Of a stretch of DNA of 64,000 bases, positions 20,222 through 31,748 are shown piece after piece. The DNA is taken from positions 12,796,572 to 12,860,571 of the forward strand of contig NC_088800.1 in assembly GCF_011386835.1 (NCBI RefSeq), written 5' to 3'. The notes beneath the pieces were generated by a model. It saw nothing but the letters and a program-made list of their open reading frames with translations. It was not told the DNA's origin and made no database searches. This DNA comes from Chrysemys picta bellii. Its lineage: Eukaryota > Chordata > Testudines > Emydidae. Positions within the stretch are counted from its first letter, which is position 1. Each line of letters opens with the position of its first letter. The position numbers and the translations under genes are program-made.

Positions 20222-23140
20222 CACGAGAGGAATGTCTGTCTGCCAACTTGGAGCCCAGCCTTCATGATATTTGGGCACTCGTCGTCATCTTAATGAAAGA
20301 AAAACGGAGCTTTGCTTTTTCTTTTTAAGCCAGATCGCAGATGTCATTTTATTATATGGATTTTTTTTAAATGTATCCCCATCTGGACAAAAAGACCTGA
20401 CAGATGCAGTGCATGCAGAGAGAAATTCTCCCACCCACCCAGGCCCCATTTATTCCATTTTGAGCAACCACTGTAGGAGACATTTTCTCACTTAGCAACA
20501 AATGAAGTTAAGATGGAATCATGACCCTCTTCGGAGAAAACGGAGTGAAGCCAAATCCTTTATAAACAACCTCAGATTTTGGAGACCTGTATTCAATTAT
20601 TTTTCAAGTGGATTTCAGCCAGTTGGCTCTCTTGTGCCTTTTCCTATTATTACACAGAGCTGAAAACAAGGTTTTTGAAAGAAGGCGTCAGTTAGTAAAT
20701 AAATATACAGTACAATCATGCAATAAGAGCTACTATAAGTCAGATGTGGTATAAGATTGGTTTTCATTTGAAGCTTTCAAGTAGTAACCTAAATATGTAA
20801 AATATAAATGAACCATTAACTGACATATCTATATAATATGTAACCTGTGAGCACTATTATTTTGTGTGTGTATACGTATATATACACTTATGCACACTTT
20901 GCATTTGTGTGTGTGTGTACACATGCACATACATACATGTGTATGGCATGCAAAGGTGATAACATAACAATGCAAACTCTGCACTTCAGAATATTACTCT
21001 CATCATGTGGGCACTGTGCAAATGCCATACAGCTGAAATTATGTACACACAATTCTGATAGGAAATGCAGTAAAACCAACATTGTCAAATGCTCTGAAGG
21101 GAGCCACTCATGTCACACGCTAGGAAAAGGCATTACGGTCAAAGTAGCATCAAAAATATAATTTGGATTAAAACAGAGTCTGCCTGTAGAGAAAGGTCTT
21201 TCTATACTATATTGAAAAGAGTTCCCTTGAGCATGAATGGGGATCCTCCAAGCAGTTCCATGTGTTTATGCAAAGCCCTGTTTTGTTATGTTTACAACCG
21301 AATCAGGAGTTTCATGCAGAGTAAAACAGCTTTTGCTCCTGTTGCTCTGGTGTCCTGTAACAGATCTGCTTTCTAGCTCATCTAGAGGGCCACTCTTCAA
21401 ACCTACTAACTGTGGGAGGCACCAGCTTGCTGGTCATGCACATATAATCGGAAAGAGGCAGGTCCCAATATCCAGTACTACAGTTACTACTGTTTCCAAC
21501 AGAATTGCCATATTTGTGGTATGCCAAGCAAGATCTCCACTCAAACTACATTAACTTTGATCTATGATTCCCCTATAAGTGGCATCACAAGCCTTCCCGG
21601 CAGCAGGTAATAACCTCGTGGCACAGTAGATGTGCCAATAAGGCCCCTGTAACCGAGTCTCCACAAGTGCACAGGTATGTTTATCCCCACTGGTCCCTGC
21701 TGATGCAAGAATCATCTCACCTCAGCCAGTCACTGTTGAACTAGTGGTTTGACTGTTGTGTCTTGCAACAAACCAGCTGCTCTGTATTAAGTGCTGATAA
21801 AAGCTTGTCCCCACATTTAGTGCTGGAGAGCACGCTGTGGTGGATCATCCAGCAGGGTTATAAATTACCTGACCTACTCGTTTGCAAGCAGCCTTCATTT
21901 CTAGGATCCAGTGCTGTTTAAGGGATTGCGCTAGCATGGGGATAGAAGGGAAGGAGGGAGGGATGGGGGGCTGCCTACCCCAATCCACTCCGGGGGGAGG
22001 CAGAGCGCACAGAATGCTCCCTGCTAGTACCTTCAAGGGTCTACACTGCTCCAAAGGGAGGCACAATCCAGCCATTTATAGGGGCCACTGGCAGTGCAAG
22101 GAATAGAGAAAATAAGAATCTTTGGGCATGAAAGAGGCCAGGACGCTGAGCTCGGTCTTTCTGCTCCTTCTAACCAATGTGTGCAGTCTGCAGCATGTGT
22201 TTGGTTAAATGTATGGCATACACATAGGCCGCTTTCTCATTATGGGGCGGCGGGGTCAGTCTCTCTCCGTGGATACTGTCAGAGCATCTATCTTTGCTTT
22301 AGCTCCCATGACATTTGTCGCTGCAGTAAGCACATTTCCTTCTTTTGCTGAGTTATCCCATACATTTTCCATTAGGTTAAAAAGGCAGCCGAGGCATTTT
22401 CCAGGACTGTGAAAAACCAATCAATAAAAAAAAAAAGAGGCAAGCCAATCAAGTCAGAAAGATCAAGCAACTCTAGAGAACGCTGCAGTAAAGAGAAGCC
22501 TTTGCATCCACTCTGGATGTGTTTATATGCAAAGAAGTTAATACACTGACAGCCAGCGGAGGCATTTCACAGGTTTTACATCTTGCGTTTCATTGCTACA
22601 GGGCCTCCAGCGTGGGTTAAAAAAATCCCCAGACTCCTTTGGAGTCTTAAAAAACCATCTCGCTTTTGAAATAACCTTTTCCATTATACAAAGGTTCACT
22701 CCAAGGGTGGATATTATTCTCTTCGAGGCAGTGAGAATTTAGCTCCATTGAGAATATTTTCTTCCAGAAAGAAGGGGGAAGGGTTTTTAAACGGGAACAC
22801 TCTATTCTGGTACAAAGAATCAGGAAGAACATTAGACCCTGCTGTTGAATTGTTCAAGTGGCACTTGTTGGCAGGTTATGTTTCAAAGTGACCTCAAGTC
22901 TCAGCCTGTCAAATCAAAGAAAGTGGCCTGGGCAGTGTTTCCGTTGCCACTTTCTTTTCTGGAAACAACACGTTGCTTCCTGCTGATAGTTGTAAAGGCG
23001 AACTGTAAAGCTTTCCTTGTAAATGAAATTATAATAATTAACAAACTTTTCAAGAGTCCAGATCAGCAACAGCCTTTAACATACCAAATCAGCAACAGGC
23101 CCAAGATGCCCGAATGCCATGAAAAAGCTGGCCCTTTATA
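20222..23140. other. Unannotated non-coding sequence with a TG/TA-rich tract
   Basis: A mixed dinucleotide tract occupies about 20862-20945 (TGTGTGTG, TATACGTATATATACAC, TGTGTGTGTGTAC). No other feature is supported. A perfect 9-bp stem (AGACTCCTTTGGAGTCTT) is at 22631-22648. Open frames of 60-130 codons have no domain content. Confidence 0.4.
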
Positions 23141-23297
23141 CCAGCACCCATTGAACCCAGCAGTGAATTTTGCTACTGATGTAAATGGGAGTAGGATTGG
23201 GTCCTCAATGCGCACTGGCAATTTGGGAGTGGATTAAATATTCGATGCCCCAATATCTTCTCTGTCCTGACATTCATGGAAACCAGTAACTGGTCAT
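23141..23297 (+). repeat. Left arm of a 157-bp inverted repeat
   Basis: This segment is the reverse complement of 24399-24555 with about 145 of 157 bases identical by eye and no gaps needed. It begins CCAGCACCCATTGAACCC and ends ACCAGTAACTGGTCAT. The two arms enclose about 1.1 kb, of which 310 bp is a later hAT insertion. Confidence 0.9.
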
Positions 23298-23941
23298 TTA
23301 TCATTTGTTAAAATTACAAAGATATACATTTGACAACAAAAAAGCTGGAAATCATTTCCTCCTTTCCTAAGATGCCACAACATGAGCTGAGGATTGTGTG
23401 TGTCACCCAGAATCACAGGAGACAGAGGAGCATCCAGACCATCACTCTCCTGCCAGGTCAGGATTGTTCCCTACCGTATGGCACCACTTACCTCAAGGGC
23501 ATTGTGAGGAATGCAGAAAGTAATGCCGCTCTAGTGATATCATCGGCTGTTGAAGTGGGAACGTGAACCATATAGTTCAGGTCTTGGCGGGTAAAAAGCT
23601 TTTCCGTACATATTTATTCTGCAGAATGCAGGGCTATCGGCTGCACAGGATGGTAATGGCAGTGGCACATGGGTCATTATCTTACTCAACAGCTATACAA
23701 CAGCCCCTGCCTTTGCCTTCACTTTGCAGCTGTTCCACAGGTTGCAGTCACACCCAGCAATTCCTGAGACAGACCCACTAACTCTAGCAGCACAAACGCT
23801 CCTCTCCTGGGGCATGGAGTAATGCAGCACCCACTCTTCCAGAGCAGGGAACTTCCGCTCTCTCCCTGCAGTTTGCACACCCTCCTGGGAGCAGGGAAAT
23901 CTCTCTCCCTGCAGCCTGCAGGTTGTCCTCTCTCCCACACT

Positions 23942-24251
23942 CAGGGCCGGCTCCAGGCACCAGCCCTCCAAGCATGTGTTTGGGGCGGCACCTGGAGGGG
24001 GGCGGCGCTCACCCGGGGAGAGCGGGGCCGCGGCCGGGCTCTCTGCCCTCCTCCTGGCGCGCCGGCCGCCGGGGAGAGCGGGGCCGTGGCCGGGCTCACC
24101 GCCCTCCCCCCCGGCGCTCCGGCCAGCCGGGAAGAGCAGGGCCGCGGCCGGGCTCGGTGCCCTCCCCTGCCGCGCTCCCCGCCGCAGGGCGGGGGTGGGG
24201 CGGCGGGAGGCTTTTTTGCCTGGGGCAGCAAAAAAGCCAGAGCCGGCCCTG
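23942..24251. mobile_element. Non-autonomous hAT element, CAGGGCCGGC ends, GC-rich core
   Basis: The ends are CAGGGCCGGCTCCAGGCACC and the complement of CAGGGCCGGCTCTGGC. A perfect 8-bp duplication CCCACACT lies at 23934-23941 and 24252-24259. The 310-bp body is very GC-rich with repeated GGAGAGCGGGGCCG-like units, which explains the long open frames on both strands here. It lies within the loop of the inverted repeat 23141/24399 and so postdates or accompanied it. Confidence 0.92.
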
Positions 24252-24398
24252 CCCACACTCTTGCTGCCTCTCTCACACTGCACCCTGCACAGTACTCTGC
24301 TAACAACTTCACTCTGCTGGAATGTGTAGTGAGCCAGCAGTTGGCTGTATTCCCCCCATGAATCCTCCTTTGTCACATGGTACTGGCCAGGCACTTTC

Positions 24399-24555
24399 AT
24401 GACCAGTTACTGGTTTCCACAAATGTCAGGACAGAGAAGATACTGGGGCATCGTATATTTAATCTACTCCCAAACTGTCAGTGCGCATTGAGGACCCAAT
24501 CCTACTCCCATTTACATCAGTAGCAAAATTCACCCCTGGGTTCAGTGGTTACTGG
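24399..24555 (-). repeat. Right arm of the 157-bp inverted repeat
   Basis: Reverse-complement partner of 23141-23297. The inner edges of both arms are the sequence ATGACCAGTTACTGGT or its complement. Similarity stops abruptly on both sides. Confidence 0.9.
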
Positions 24556-25028
24556 CTCTAGGCCCCGGTATTCTAAGCAACTGCCTGTCAGGAGTCCTGT
24601 TAGCAGCTTCTTGTTTCACTCTGCCCCGGAGGAGATGCTGAGCCGTGAGACTGTTCCATGGGGGAAGGAGTAGTTGTCAGTTCAGTGATTTATTGACTGC
24701 TCTCAGCTTAACCAGGCCAGCCCTTCAGCAGCAAACACATCATCCAAGCAAAGTTACAGGTAATTCTATCTTTTCCTTGGGACATGTCTACCAGTAACTT
24801 ACCCTGCAATTGCCCAGTACTTACATGATACTTACCCTGGAATTACCCTCTGCCTCTGTATACTCTGTATTACTTACCTTTCAATTACCCCCTTGCTACT
24901 AGCTAACATATCTAGCCCTCTACATTAGATTTTTCTATAGTACTCATCACCCAAGTATTTAAGCACTACCACAAGTTTAAATGCTACTTACCCTACAATT
25001 ACTCCTCTTAGCAACCCCACTTACCATG

Positions 25029-25692
25029 TGTAACGCCCCCTCTCCACCCAGTTACCTTCTTTAATGCCAATCTGCTTACAGGTTTTTTGATGGATAGGTC
25101 TGGGTTCTTTTGGATCCCGCCACCCACTCAGCAGGGTGTATCTTCCTTATTTTTTCCTATGAATTTATTTGGTGGTGCCTCCACCCCCCTCGCTCCTTCC
25201 TGGCAGGGTCGCCAGGGCAGCTTGGGAGGAAAATTCTAACCACAGGTTAATCCCCACTTACTTGCCAGATCGTTGGAGACTTCCAAGAAATAAGACAAAC
25301 ACATACAATATATAGAGCAGCTCCAGCATGGGGAAGGAGTGTCTCTCTATAGTAGCTAGGAAGGGTTATGAAAGGGGAAGGGGTGTCCTCTCCCCTCCCA
25401 GCTGGTGGGAGTTGAGAAAGCCGTAGGAGGCTGGGAGTTAGTACTAGTATCTTGAGTTTATTTGCTCCTGTTTTGGAACCTGGTTTTTACAATAAATTGA
25501 ACCTTAGGGACCTTGTACCTGGGATGTTATTTTCCCTCCACTGCTGGAGCTGGGGGTGCTGCAAAAACCCCTGGCTTGAAGTGGTTTCCAATATATACAG
25601 GGTTTACAGTTTGGTTCAATGGCTCTCAGCACCCCACTGTAAAAATTGTTCCAGCACCCCTGCTGGCTGGTGAATCTGCATTCCAGTGTACA
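25029..25692 (+). mobile_element. Possible solo LTR inserted in the tandem repeat
   Basis: Non-array sequence replaces the tandem repeat from about TGTAACGCCCCC to about GTGTACA. It contains an AATAAA at 25491-25496 near its 3' side, as expected for an LTR. TG...CA edges can be chosen, but no matching target duplication was found, so the class and exact ends are uncertain. A hAT copy sits inside at 25539-25662. Confidence 0.4.
25539..25662. mobile_element. hAT-like element, second copy of the 13991 family
   Basis: Opposite orientation to 13991-14128 with the same internal blocks (CTTGAAGTGGTTTCCA, ACAGGGTTTACAGTTTGGTT). The right end matches the complement of CAGGGGTGCTGGAACAATTTTT. An 8-bp duplication could not be confirmed. 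Confidence 0.7.
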
Positions 25693-26294
25693 CCCCTCTG
25701 CTACACACTACTTACCCTCTAAACATACTGCACAATAACCCTCTCTATATAGTCTATTTAGTATTTACACTCCAGTTACCTCCCCACCAAATACTATGTA
25801 CCATCCAATTATCCTGACTCTACACAAAACGTATCCTTCATTAAATCCTGCCTCTGCATGCTATAATTTACTCTGAAATTACCCCTCCTCTACATACTAC
25901 TTACTCTGCACTACATTACTGCACATCCAGGAGCTACTTCGTCTGTGGCCAAATATTGCCTGTTTATCCTGTGAGCAAGGTACCTTCTAATTTGTACTCT
26001 GCAACTTAAAATGTCAGCACAAGTTCTTATATATGTCACGTTGATATAAGAGTAAATGGTAGTGGGACCTTTTCTGGGGGCTGTCCTGTTTTCTCTAGCC
26101 TCTTATTCACCAAAGATCAGATGCTTCCCTCCCCACTTCATCATGTAGCCATAGGTTAAAGGAATAAGGTAGGTCTTGGGGTAATCCCTCTTGGCAGATT
26201 GCCAGGGAAGAAAGATTCAGGAGAATATGGACGAGAATAGAATGGACAAGAAATCTGTAATTTCCCTTTCCCGGGAGCAGAGGAGCTGTAAAGC

Positions 26295-26314
26295 GTGTGT
26301 GTGTGTGTGTGTGT
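26295..26314. repeat. (GT)n microsatellite
   Basis: Ten uninterrupted GT units. Confidence 0.9.
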
Positions 26315-26361
26315 ACATGCAAGCGCATGCACACTCTGGAGAGGGGGACAAGACCTGAAAG

Positions 26362-26638
26362 CAGGGCCGGCGCTTCCATTTAGGTGACCTAGGCGGTCGC
26401 CTAGGGCACCAGGATTTGGGGGGGCATTTTGCTGCCATCGGCAGTGGGGGGTCCTTCCACGCTCTGGGTCTTCAGCGGCAATTCTGCGGTGGGTCCTTCA
26501 CTCGCTCCAGGACCCTCTGCCGAAATGCCCCGAAGACCGGGAGCGCGGAAGGACCCCCCTGCCGCAGAATTGCCGACGACGACCGGGAGCGCGGAAGGAA
26601 CCCCGCCTAGGGCGCCAAAAACCCTGGCGCCACTCCTG
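26362..26638. mobile_element. Non-autonomous hAT element, CAGGGCCGGCGC end
   Basis: The left end is CAGGGCCGGCGCTTCC and the right end is the complement of CAGGAGTGGCGCCAGG. The flanks are CCTGAAAG (26354-26361) and CCTGAGAG (26639-26646), with one mismatch in 8. The core includes CCTAGGCGGTCGCCTAGG, an almost perfect palindrome, and repeated GACCGGGAGCGCGGAAGGA blocks at 26537 and 26582. Confidence 0.8.
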
Positions 26639-27249
26639 CCTGAGAGGAGAAATTCAGATCATTTCCCTTCTTTTCCCAGATAGGACACAGGGAGTGAGAT
26701 GCTAAGGGGCAGAGAGAGGGACTCAGAAATATTGTCATAGGATCTTTAGCAGGCACCAGCATAATCCCCAGGAAACAGATGGTAGCTCAGTTTAGCATTC
26801 TGCCTGAAGGACAGCTCCTTCAGCAAAGCATCCGCCCCTTCCCCGCCCCCAGAGCTGTTTTCTGCTGACAGCATTGGGAAGGAGCCCAAATCCTACAGCA
26901 GCCATAAGGATACTGCATTCGCAGAGCAGGTTGTAAAACAAGCCTGGGAGGAAATTCTTCTCCTTGACTAGGAGAAGGGGAGCTGTGCCTTTATGTTTTT
27001 CTGATGGTCCAACCTGAATGTGAATATTAATGTGGATGAAATTAATGAATCCCTTTATATTAACCCGGGACCAGATTCTGAGAGATGCTGAAGACCCACA
27101 TCTCCCATTGGACAATATCCTGGACTTCGGGGATCCTGGATTTAGAGGAGCATTATTGTGGTGGTAGCAGGGGACCTAAGTGGGACTGAGTGCTGTAGGT
27201 CTACGTACGTGTGACAGGAAGGATGGTCCAGCACTTGGGGGCATTACCT

Positions 27250-27500
27250 TGAGGGCTGGACGGACCAAGTTCAATTCTCTACTCCGGCACAAACACCCTC
27301 GGGTGACTGTGAGCAATTCATTTAGACCCAGCTCCTCAAACACATTGAACTCAAGGGGCGTTAGGCTCCAAAATACCTTTGATCTGGGGCTTAGTATCCC
27401 TGTGCCTCAGCTCCCCATTTGTAAAATGGAGATATTTGTACTTTGCTACCTCACAGCAGTGTTGTGAGGAGAAATGCATTATGAAGCTTGTGAGCATAGA
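27250..27500 (+). repeat. MIR-like SINE containing a small palindromic insert
   Basis: The flanks read as one MIR (GGTGACTGTGAGCAATTCA, then TGTGCCTCAGCTCCCCATT and TGTAAAATGGAGATATTTG). They are split by a roughly 70-bp palindromic repeat at 27324-27393 (AGACCCAGCTCCTCAAA ... ACCTTTGATCTGGGGCTTA). The insert belongs to a short palindromic family common in amniotes. Confidence 0.6.
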
Positions 27501-27517
27501 CCGTGTATATAGGTATA

Positions 27518-27772
27518 TGGGCCCATGGTGCCTGTGCTCCAACAATATTCAAGAACGTGGGCCCAGCTCCACCAATGTTTGGGGCTCTGCTGCCGGCCTG
27601 GCATCTGGGGTCCCTGCTGCCGCCCAGGGCTCCGTTGCCAGCCCCAGCCTCGACCCCCTTGCCCCCATCCAGGTCCCCCCTCCTGGAGACATGGCTCTGC
27701 TCCCATGTGGGGGCGGGGGACTTGGACCCGTTCTGGGCACCACCAAAAATTATACCAACCTGGCGCCCATGC
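27518..27772. mobile_element. Possible short DNA transposon
   Basis: GC-rich block beginning near ATGGGCCCATGGTGCC and ending near CTGGCGCCCATG. These partial inverted ends interrupt the tail of the MIR (TGAAGCTTGTGAG before, TTGTGAAGTGCTC after). No clean target duplication was found. Confidence 0.35.
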
Positions 27773-27894
27773 TTGTGAAGTGCTCAAATGCCATGGTAAC
27801 GGTGGGCGAGGGAACATAGACACTAAGTCCATAGATAGCGAGAGATAGTCCCTACCCAAAAGAGTTTACAGCCTAACCAGACAAGATAAACAAC

Positions 27895-28065
27895 CAAGGG
27901 AAGAAAGGAAGCACTATTGTCCCCATTTCACAGCAGGGGAACAAGTTCCCAGAGAGATTAAACAGTTTGCCAGGGTTACACAGAAAGTCTGTGCCAGACC
28001 TGCGAACTGAAGCCAGACCTCCCAAGTCTCAATCCAATGGCTTAACCACAAGACCACCCTTCCTC
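27895..28065 (-). repeat. tRNA-headed MIR-like SINE, antisense
   Basis: The reverse complement reads GTGGTTAAGCCATTGG (A box region), CTTCAGTTCGCAGG (B box region), TTCTGTGTAACCCTGG and a CTGTGAAATGGGGACAATAG tail. This is the standard layout of a tRNA-derived core-SINE. Confidence 0.7.
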
Positions 28066-29805
28066 TCTCTTTAGAGGGACACACTCAGTAGACCCGTTAA
28101 AATGTCAGCTCTCTCTGAAGTCATTTTCTCTGTACTATGTGGCACATGCAGCATGCATGACAGTGTGGTAAAAAGGTTTAATTGGAACAACTCGCAGAAC
28201 TGTTTTACTCCGTCCCTTGGGAATCATGCAGCCATCAAAAGCCCATGATGGTAAAGTCTTCAGCCCCCCCACACACCATTCTCTCTTACACTCACATACG
28301 TCTCGCCTCTGTTTCAGGGGTTCTCTTCCATATGCTGTATAGAAAAGTGCCAGCCCACCCTGGGAGACCACAGCACCGGCATTTGTATCTGAAGCACGCT
28401 TTCCTCTTCTCTGTTTTCTCTCTACTGAATTTGATGACTTCATACGGATTTTTATTAACTCACGTAAAAACTTTTCTGCCCAAACCAGATTAATGACCTG
28501 CACCATCTTAATTTCAGGAGGGGGCTTGGGAAATGGCAAGGCTGGGGGGAAACACCTCTGCTGCATAATTCTCATGAACTCCTTTGCCCGGGGAACAGGA
28601 AAGCACAGCAGAATTAATGTATATTAGTTAATATTCTGAGTGATTATTTTTTTTATCTCACTTGAAACCCAGTAATCTTCGGAGGACTTCCTTAATGCCT
28701 CAGGCCATTTATTTGATTTTGCTGGAATAAAAAGAAACAGACTATTTACCCTCTTGTTTGCACTGCAATATTTTCTTTTCTGTTCACTAAGGCCATTGTT
28801 TTGTAAGTAGCCAGGACTCTGCCCTCAGCTCCACCCATGTAACCTCCTTAACTGTGGGGTGCACAACTGGATTTAAGGGCAGAATATGGTCCTGTGTAAG
28901 GATTGAGTCTAAAAGGGGCTTTACTGAAGGGAGTAGGGTACAGAGGAGCCTTTTTTCTGCCCTTTAAGGAGATATGTGTAGCCTTTTTACTTTTCTGTTT
29001 GGGAAATCTGAGGGTGACTTTGGAACAGGCAGGTTTGCTTTAAAAGAAAGCCCTAGAATTTGTGCAAACACAGCACTTGGGGAGAAAAACCTGGCTGTTT
29101 GTAGTAAAGATTGGTTCTGCCTTTGGGAAGATAACCCCCACCACCATCAAAGCTCACAAACCAGATTGACTCATCTTTCTGGCTAAAGATGGGCCATAAC
29201 TGGAACCTAGACTCTCAACCCCTTCAAATGTGAGCACGTTTGGTAGAAAAGAAGTTGAATTCAAATCCGATTTTGGAACAATTTCTTGAAAGCACATCCT
29301 GGGAGGTATCAGCATCACCAAATCTGAAGCTGATCTGGCCTCAAAAACCATGAATCTTCACCAAATCCTAATCCATATCTAGCACCAAACACGGCTTCCT
29401 CATTCATTCCTTAGTACCAGACATGGAAAGCTATGTGTATTTCCTCTACTGCCCATAGTGAATAAACATCTATCCCTGTGTCGGCAAAGGGGAAGGCATT
29501 GCTTAAGAGAAATATGCGGCACATCCTCCCTCCCAGGGACTGCATCACCTCTGCAGTCCTCCTACTCCCTGCTACCCCGAGAGCAATGAGAGTTTGGTTG
29601 AGTAATGTCCTCAGGGTTTAATCCAATAATAATTGCTAGTGCTATTCTGTGAGCAGTAGTTACGCCTGCTGGCAATAGAAAAGTATTCTAGAAAAGCATA
29701 AGAAAAGTCAAAGGGAGTCCTACACTCTACTGATTTAGTTGCAAATGAATGGCACCAGGGTAAATAAGACAACACCCTCTATGTAAATGAGGCTATGCCT
29801 TAGAA
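28066..29805. other. Unannotated non-coding sequence
   Basis: No gene, RNA or recognisable repeat can be supported. Overlapping open frames at 28135-28575 and 28182-28493 on opposite strands have no domain content. Confidence 0.3.
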
Positions 29806-29981
29806 TATCAGGGATGGACGGGACTTCAGGAGGTCATCTAGTCCAACCCCCTGCTCAGAGCAGGACCAATCCCCAGACAGATTTTTGTCCCAGATCCCTA
29901 AATGGCACCCTCAAGGATTGAACTCACAACCCTGGGTTTAGCAGGCCAATACTCAAACTACTGAGATATCCCTCCCCCCCA
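29806..29981 (-). mobile_element. tRNA-derived SINE of turtle type, antisense
   Basis: The reverse complement begins GGGAGGGATATCTCAGTAG (A box), continues GTTGTGAGTTCAATCCTTGA (B box) and ends with GGACTAGATGACCTCCTGAA and CCCTGATATTCTA. The same SINE lies in the sense orientation at 57366-57540. The tail resembles a CR1 3' end, as expected for mobilisation by CR1. Confidence 0.8.
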
Positions 29982-30130
29982 ATGCTGTCTAATGCCCTGA
30001 CCACCCTTTGCAGACCTATGCACAAAACTCAACAGCTGCAAAATCTGCCGAAGAGCTGAGCAATATCCAGGAGGAAAATTGCTCATCTCAAACCAAGGTG
30101 ACCACTGAAAATTCGCAGATGTTTTATGGC

Positions 30131-30195
30131 CTGTGTTATGCAGGAGGTCAGACTACATGATCACAGTGGTCCCTTCTGGATTTACAATCTATGAC
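30131..30195 (+). mobile_element. CR1 or SINE 3' terminus
   Basis: GTTATGCAGGAGGTCAGACT, GATCACAGTGGTCCCTTCTG and ATCTATGACTC: the last ~65 bases of a CR1-type tail. Confidence 0.6.
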
Positions 30196-31660
30196 TCTAC
30201 CAAAACACTGAATTCTTCACAGCTGCATCAGCTATTGTTATCTGTGGTCTCCCTATCATGGATCCAGATCTCAAGGTTAGCTTGGATTATCTCCCCCTAT
30301 AGTGTTGCTATACGATTGTTTTCATTTAATGCAAGTTGAATAATAATCATATCATACAAGCCAAGGTATTTTATGCATCAATTTGCTGTGTTAGTCAACC
30401 ATTGAATGTTCCCCATAATCACCATGCATAAGGCTCCAGGTCTTGGAGTTTTACCCTTATCAAACTCAGGTGGGTTTATCACATATCAGTACTATGGTGG
30501 GAGGTGGGGAGGGAGTTGATTGTTAATGAAACGACTTTTCTTCCTTGATTGGCTTCATAGAAGAAGCGTGATTCCTGGGGGGATACGAATGAAAAGACGG
30601 TTGGTGCAGCAGGAAAGGACTGGCTTCCAAGGCATATAGAGCGACATGAGAAAAGGATACAAAGTGAGCAGGGCAGCAAGATATAAGAACAGAGATATAA
30701 AGGGGGATACATTTGTGTGGCGCCTTGAAGGTGAGAATAAGAAGAATGAATTTGATGCAGAAGGCAGGAGGAAACCAGTGAAAAGGCTTTGAAGATGGAA
30801 GTGACGTTGTTCAGAGCAGCAGGCAAGGAAGAGGATTTTAACAGTGGTAGTCTAGATAGATTGGAAGGGAATAGGTTAGGAAGAGGAGAGATTAGGCAGG
30901 GCATGGCCAAGGATTTCAGCCATATGGGCTGATGGCAAGGATGGATTCCTGGCCAAAATATAGAGGGAAAAGTGGCAAGATCTGGAGACAGCCTGGATGT
31001 ACTAACAGATGGGAAAGAGGAATTAGTAGCCTGCTGATGGGCTGAGAGTGGAGGGAACTGGAATTAGGAGACAGGGAAGGAGGATAGGGCTAAGGATACA
31101 TCTCAAATCGTTAGAGGGCAAGAATCAGAGACTGGAGCGAAGGAGGACAGGATGTTTGGTGTACGGAGGGAAGTCACTGGACATGTGAGGAAGTGTAAAG
31201 GGGAAAATGAAAGCTCTTGGGAAATTATTGATACATAGACAGTGGAAAGAGCAATCCCTGTAGCTTAGCAATAACATGAGCTCTAAACGTCAGTATTATA
31301 TTCCCATCCCATCCTCATTAGAACTGAACCCTTAATCCTCACAACATCTTCAAAATCAAACTCCTGCTTGACTTTTGTAATTGTATTTCACCTCCAGAAC
31401 AAGCTGGAATCATACCCATACCGAGGACACTGAACATTTTACTAGCGCATATGTCAATGACATATGTTCATAAGGAGCTAGTGGGGGGGAAATCAGCCCA
31501 TCTAAATCGCTTAAAATATGAGGGGATTACACCTGGCTTTTTCTAAATAGATCCCATTTCTTCTGTTGTGAGTTTGCAGCCATTCGTTCCATCATCACAT
31601 GAACTGATCGCATGACACCAATGAAACAGCGGTCCTGGGATTTTCTTATATGGTGATATT
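30196..31660. other. Unannotated non-coding sequence
   Basis: Purine-rich on the plus strand between 30600 and 31240. This produces the 143-codon minus-strand frame at 30479-30910, which I regard as compositional. No repeat family is recognised. Confidence 0.3.
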
Positions 31661-31748
31661 GGGCCAGATCCTTAGCTGGTGTAAATCAACATAGCTATGT
31701 TGAAGACAATGGAGTCATGCTGATTTCAATCAGCTAAGGATCTGGTCC
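31661..31748. repeat. Near-palindromic short repeat (GGGCCAGATCC family)
   Basis: The 88-bp segment begins GGGCCAGATCCTTAGCTGGT and ends CAGCTAAGGATCTGGTCC, so its ends are reverse complements, with GACAATGGAGTCATGC near the centre. Related pieces occur at 33800, 51878, 3925 and more weakly elsewhere. Confidence 0.7.

Larger units (their letters stand above)
24780..25925 (+). repeat. Degenerate tandem repeat, roughly 40-bp units, interrupted
   Basis: Units begin TACTTACCCTGCAATTACCC or a close variant and continue with CTCTACATAC-like sequence. Examples start near 24797, 24830, 24870, 24987, 25708, 25756, 25868 and 25900. The array is interrupted between about 25029 and 25692 by an LTR-like insertion that itself carries a hAT copy. 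It is imperfect and likely old. Confidence 0.65.

Noticed and set aside
23693..24400. 235-codon minus-strand frame with an Ala/Pro/Gly/Arg-rich middle
   Set aside because: Its length comes from the CpG-rich hAT element at 23942-24251, which lacks stop codons in several frames on both strands.
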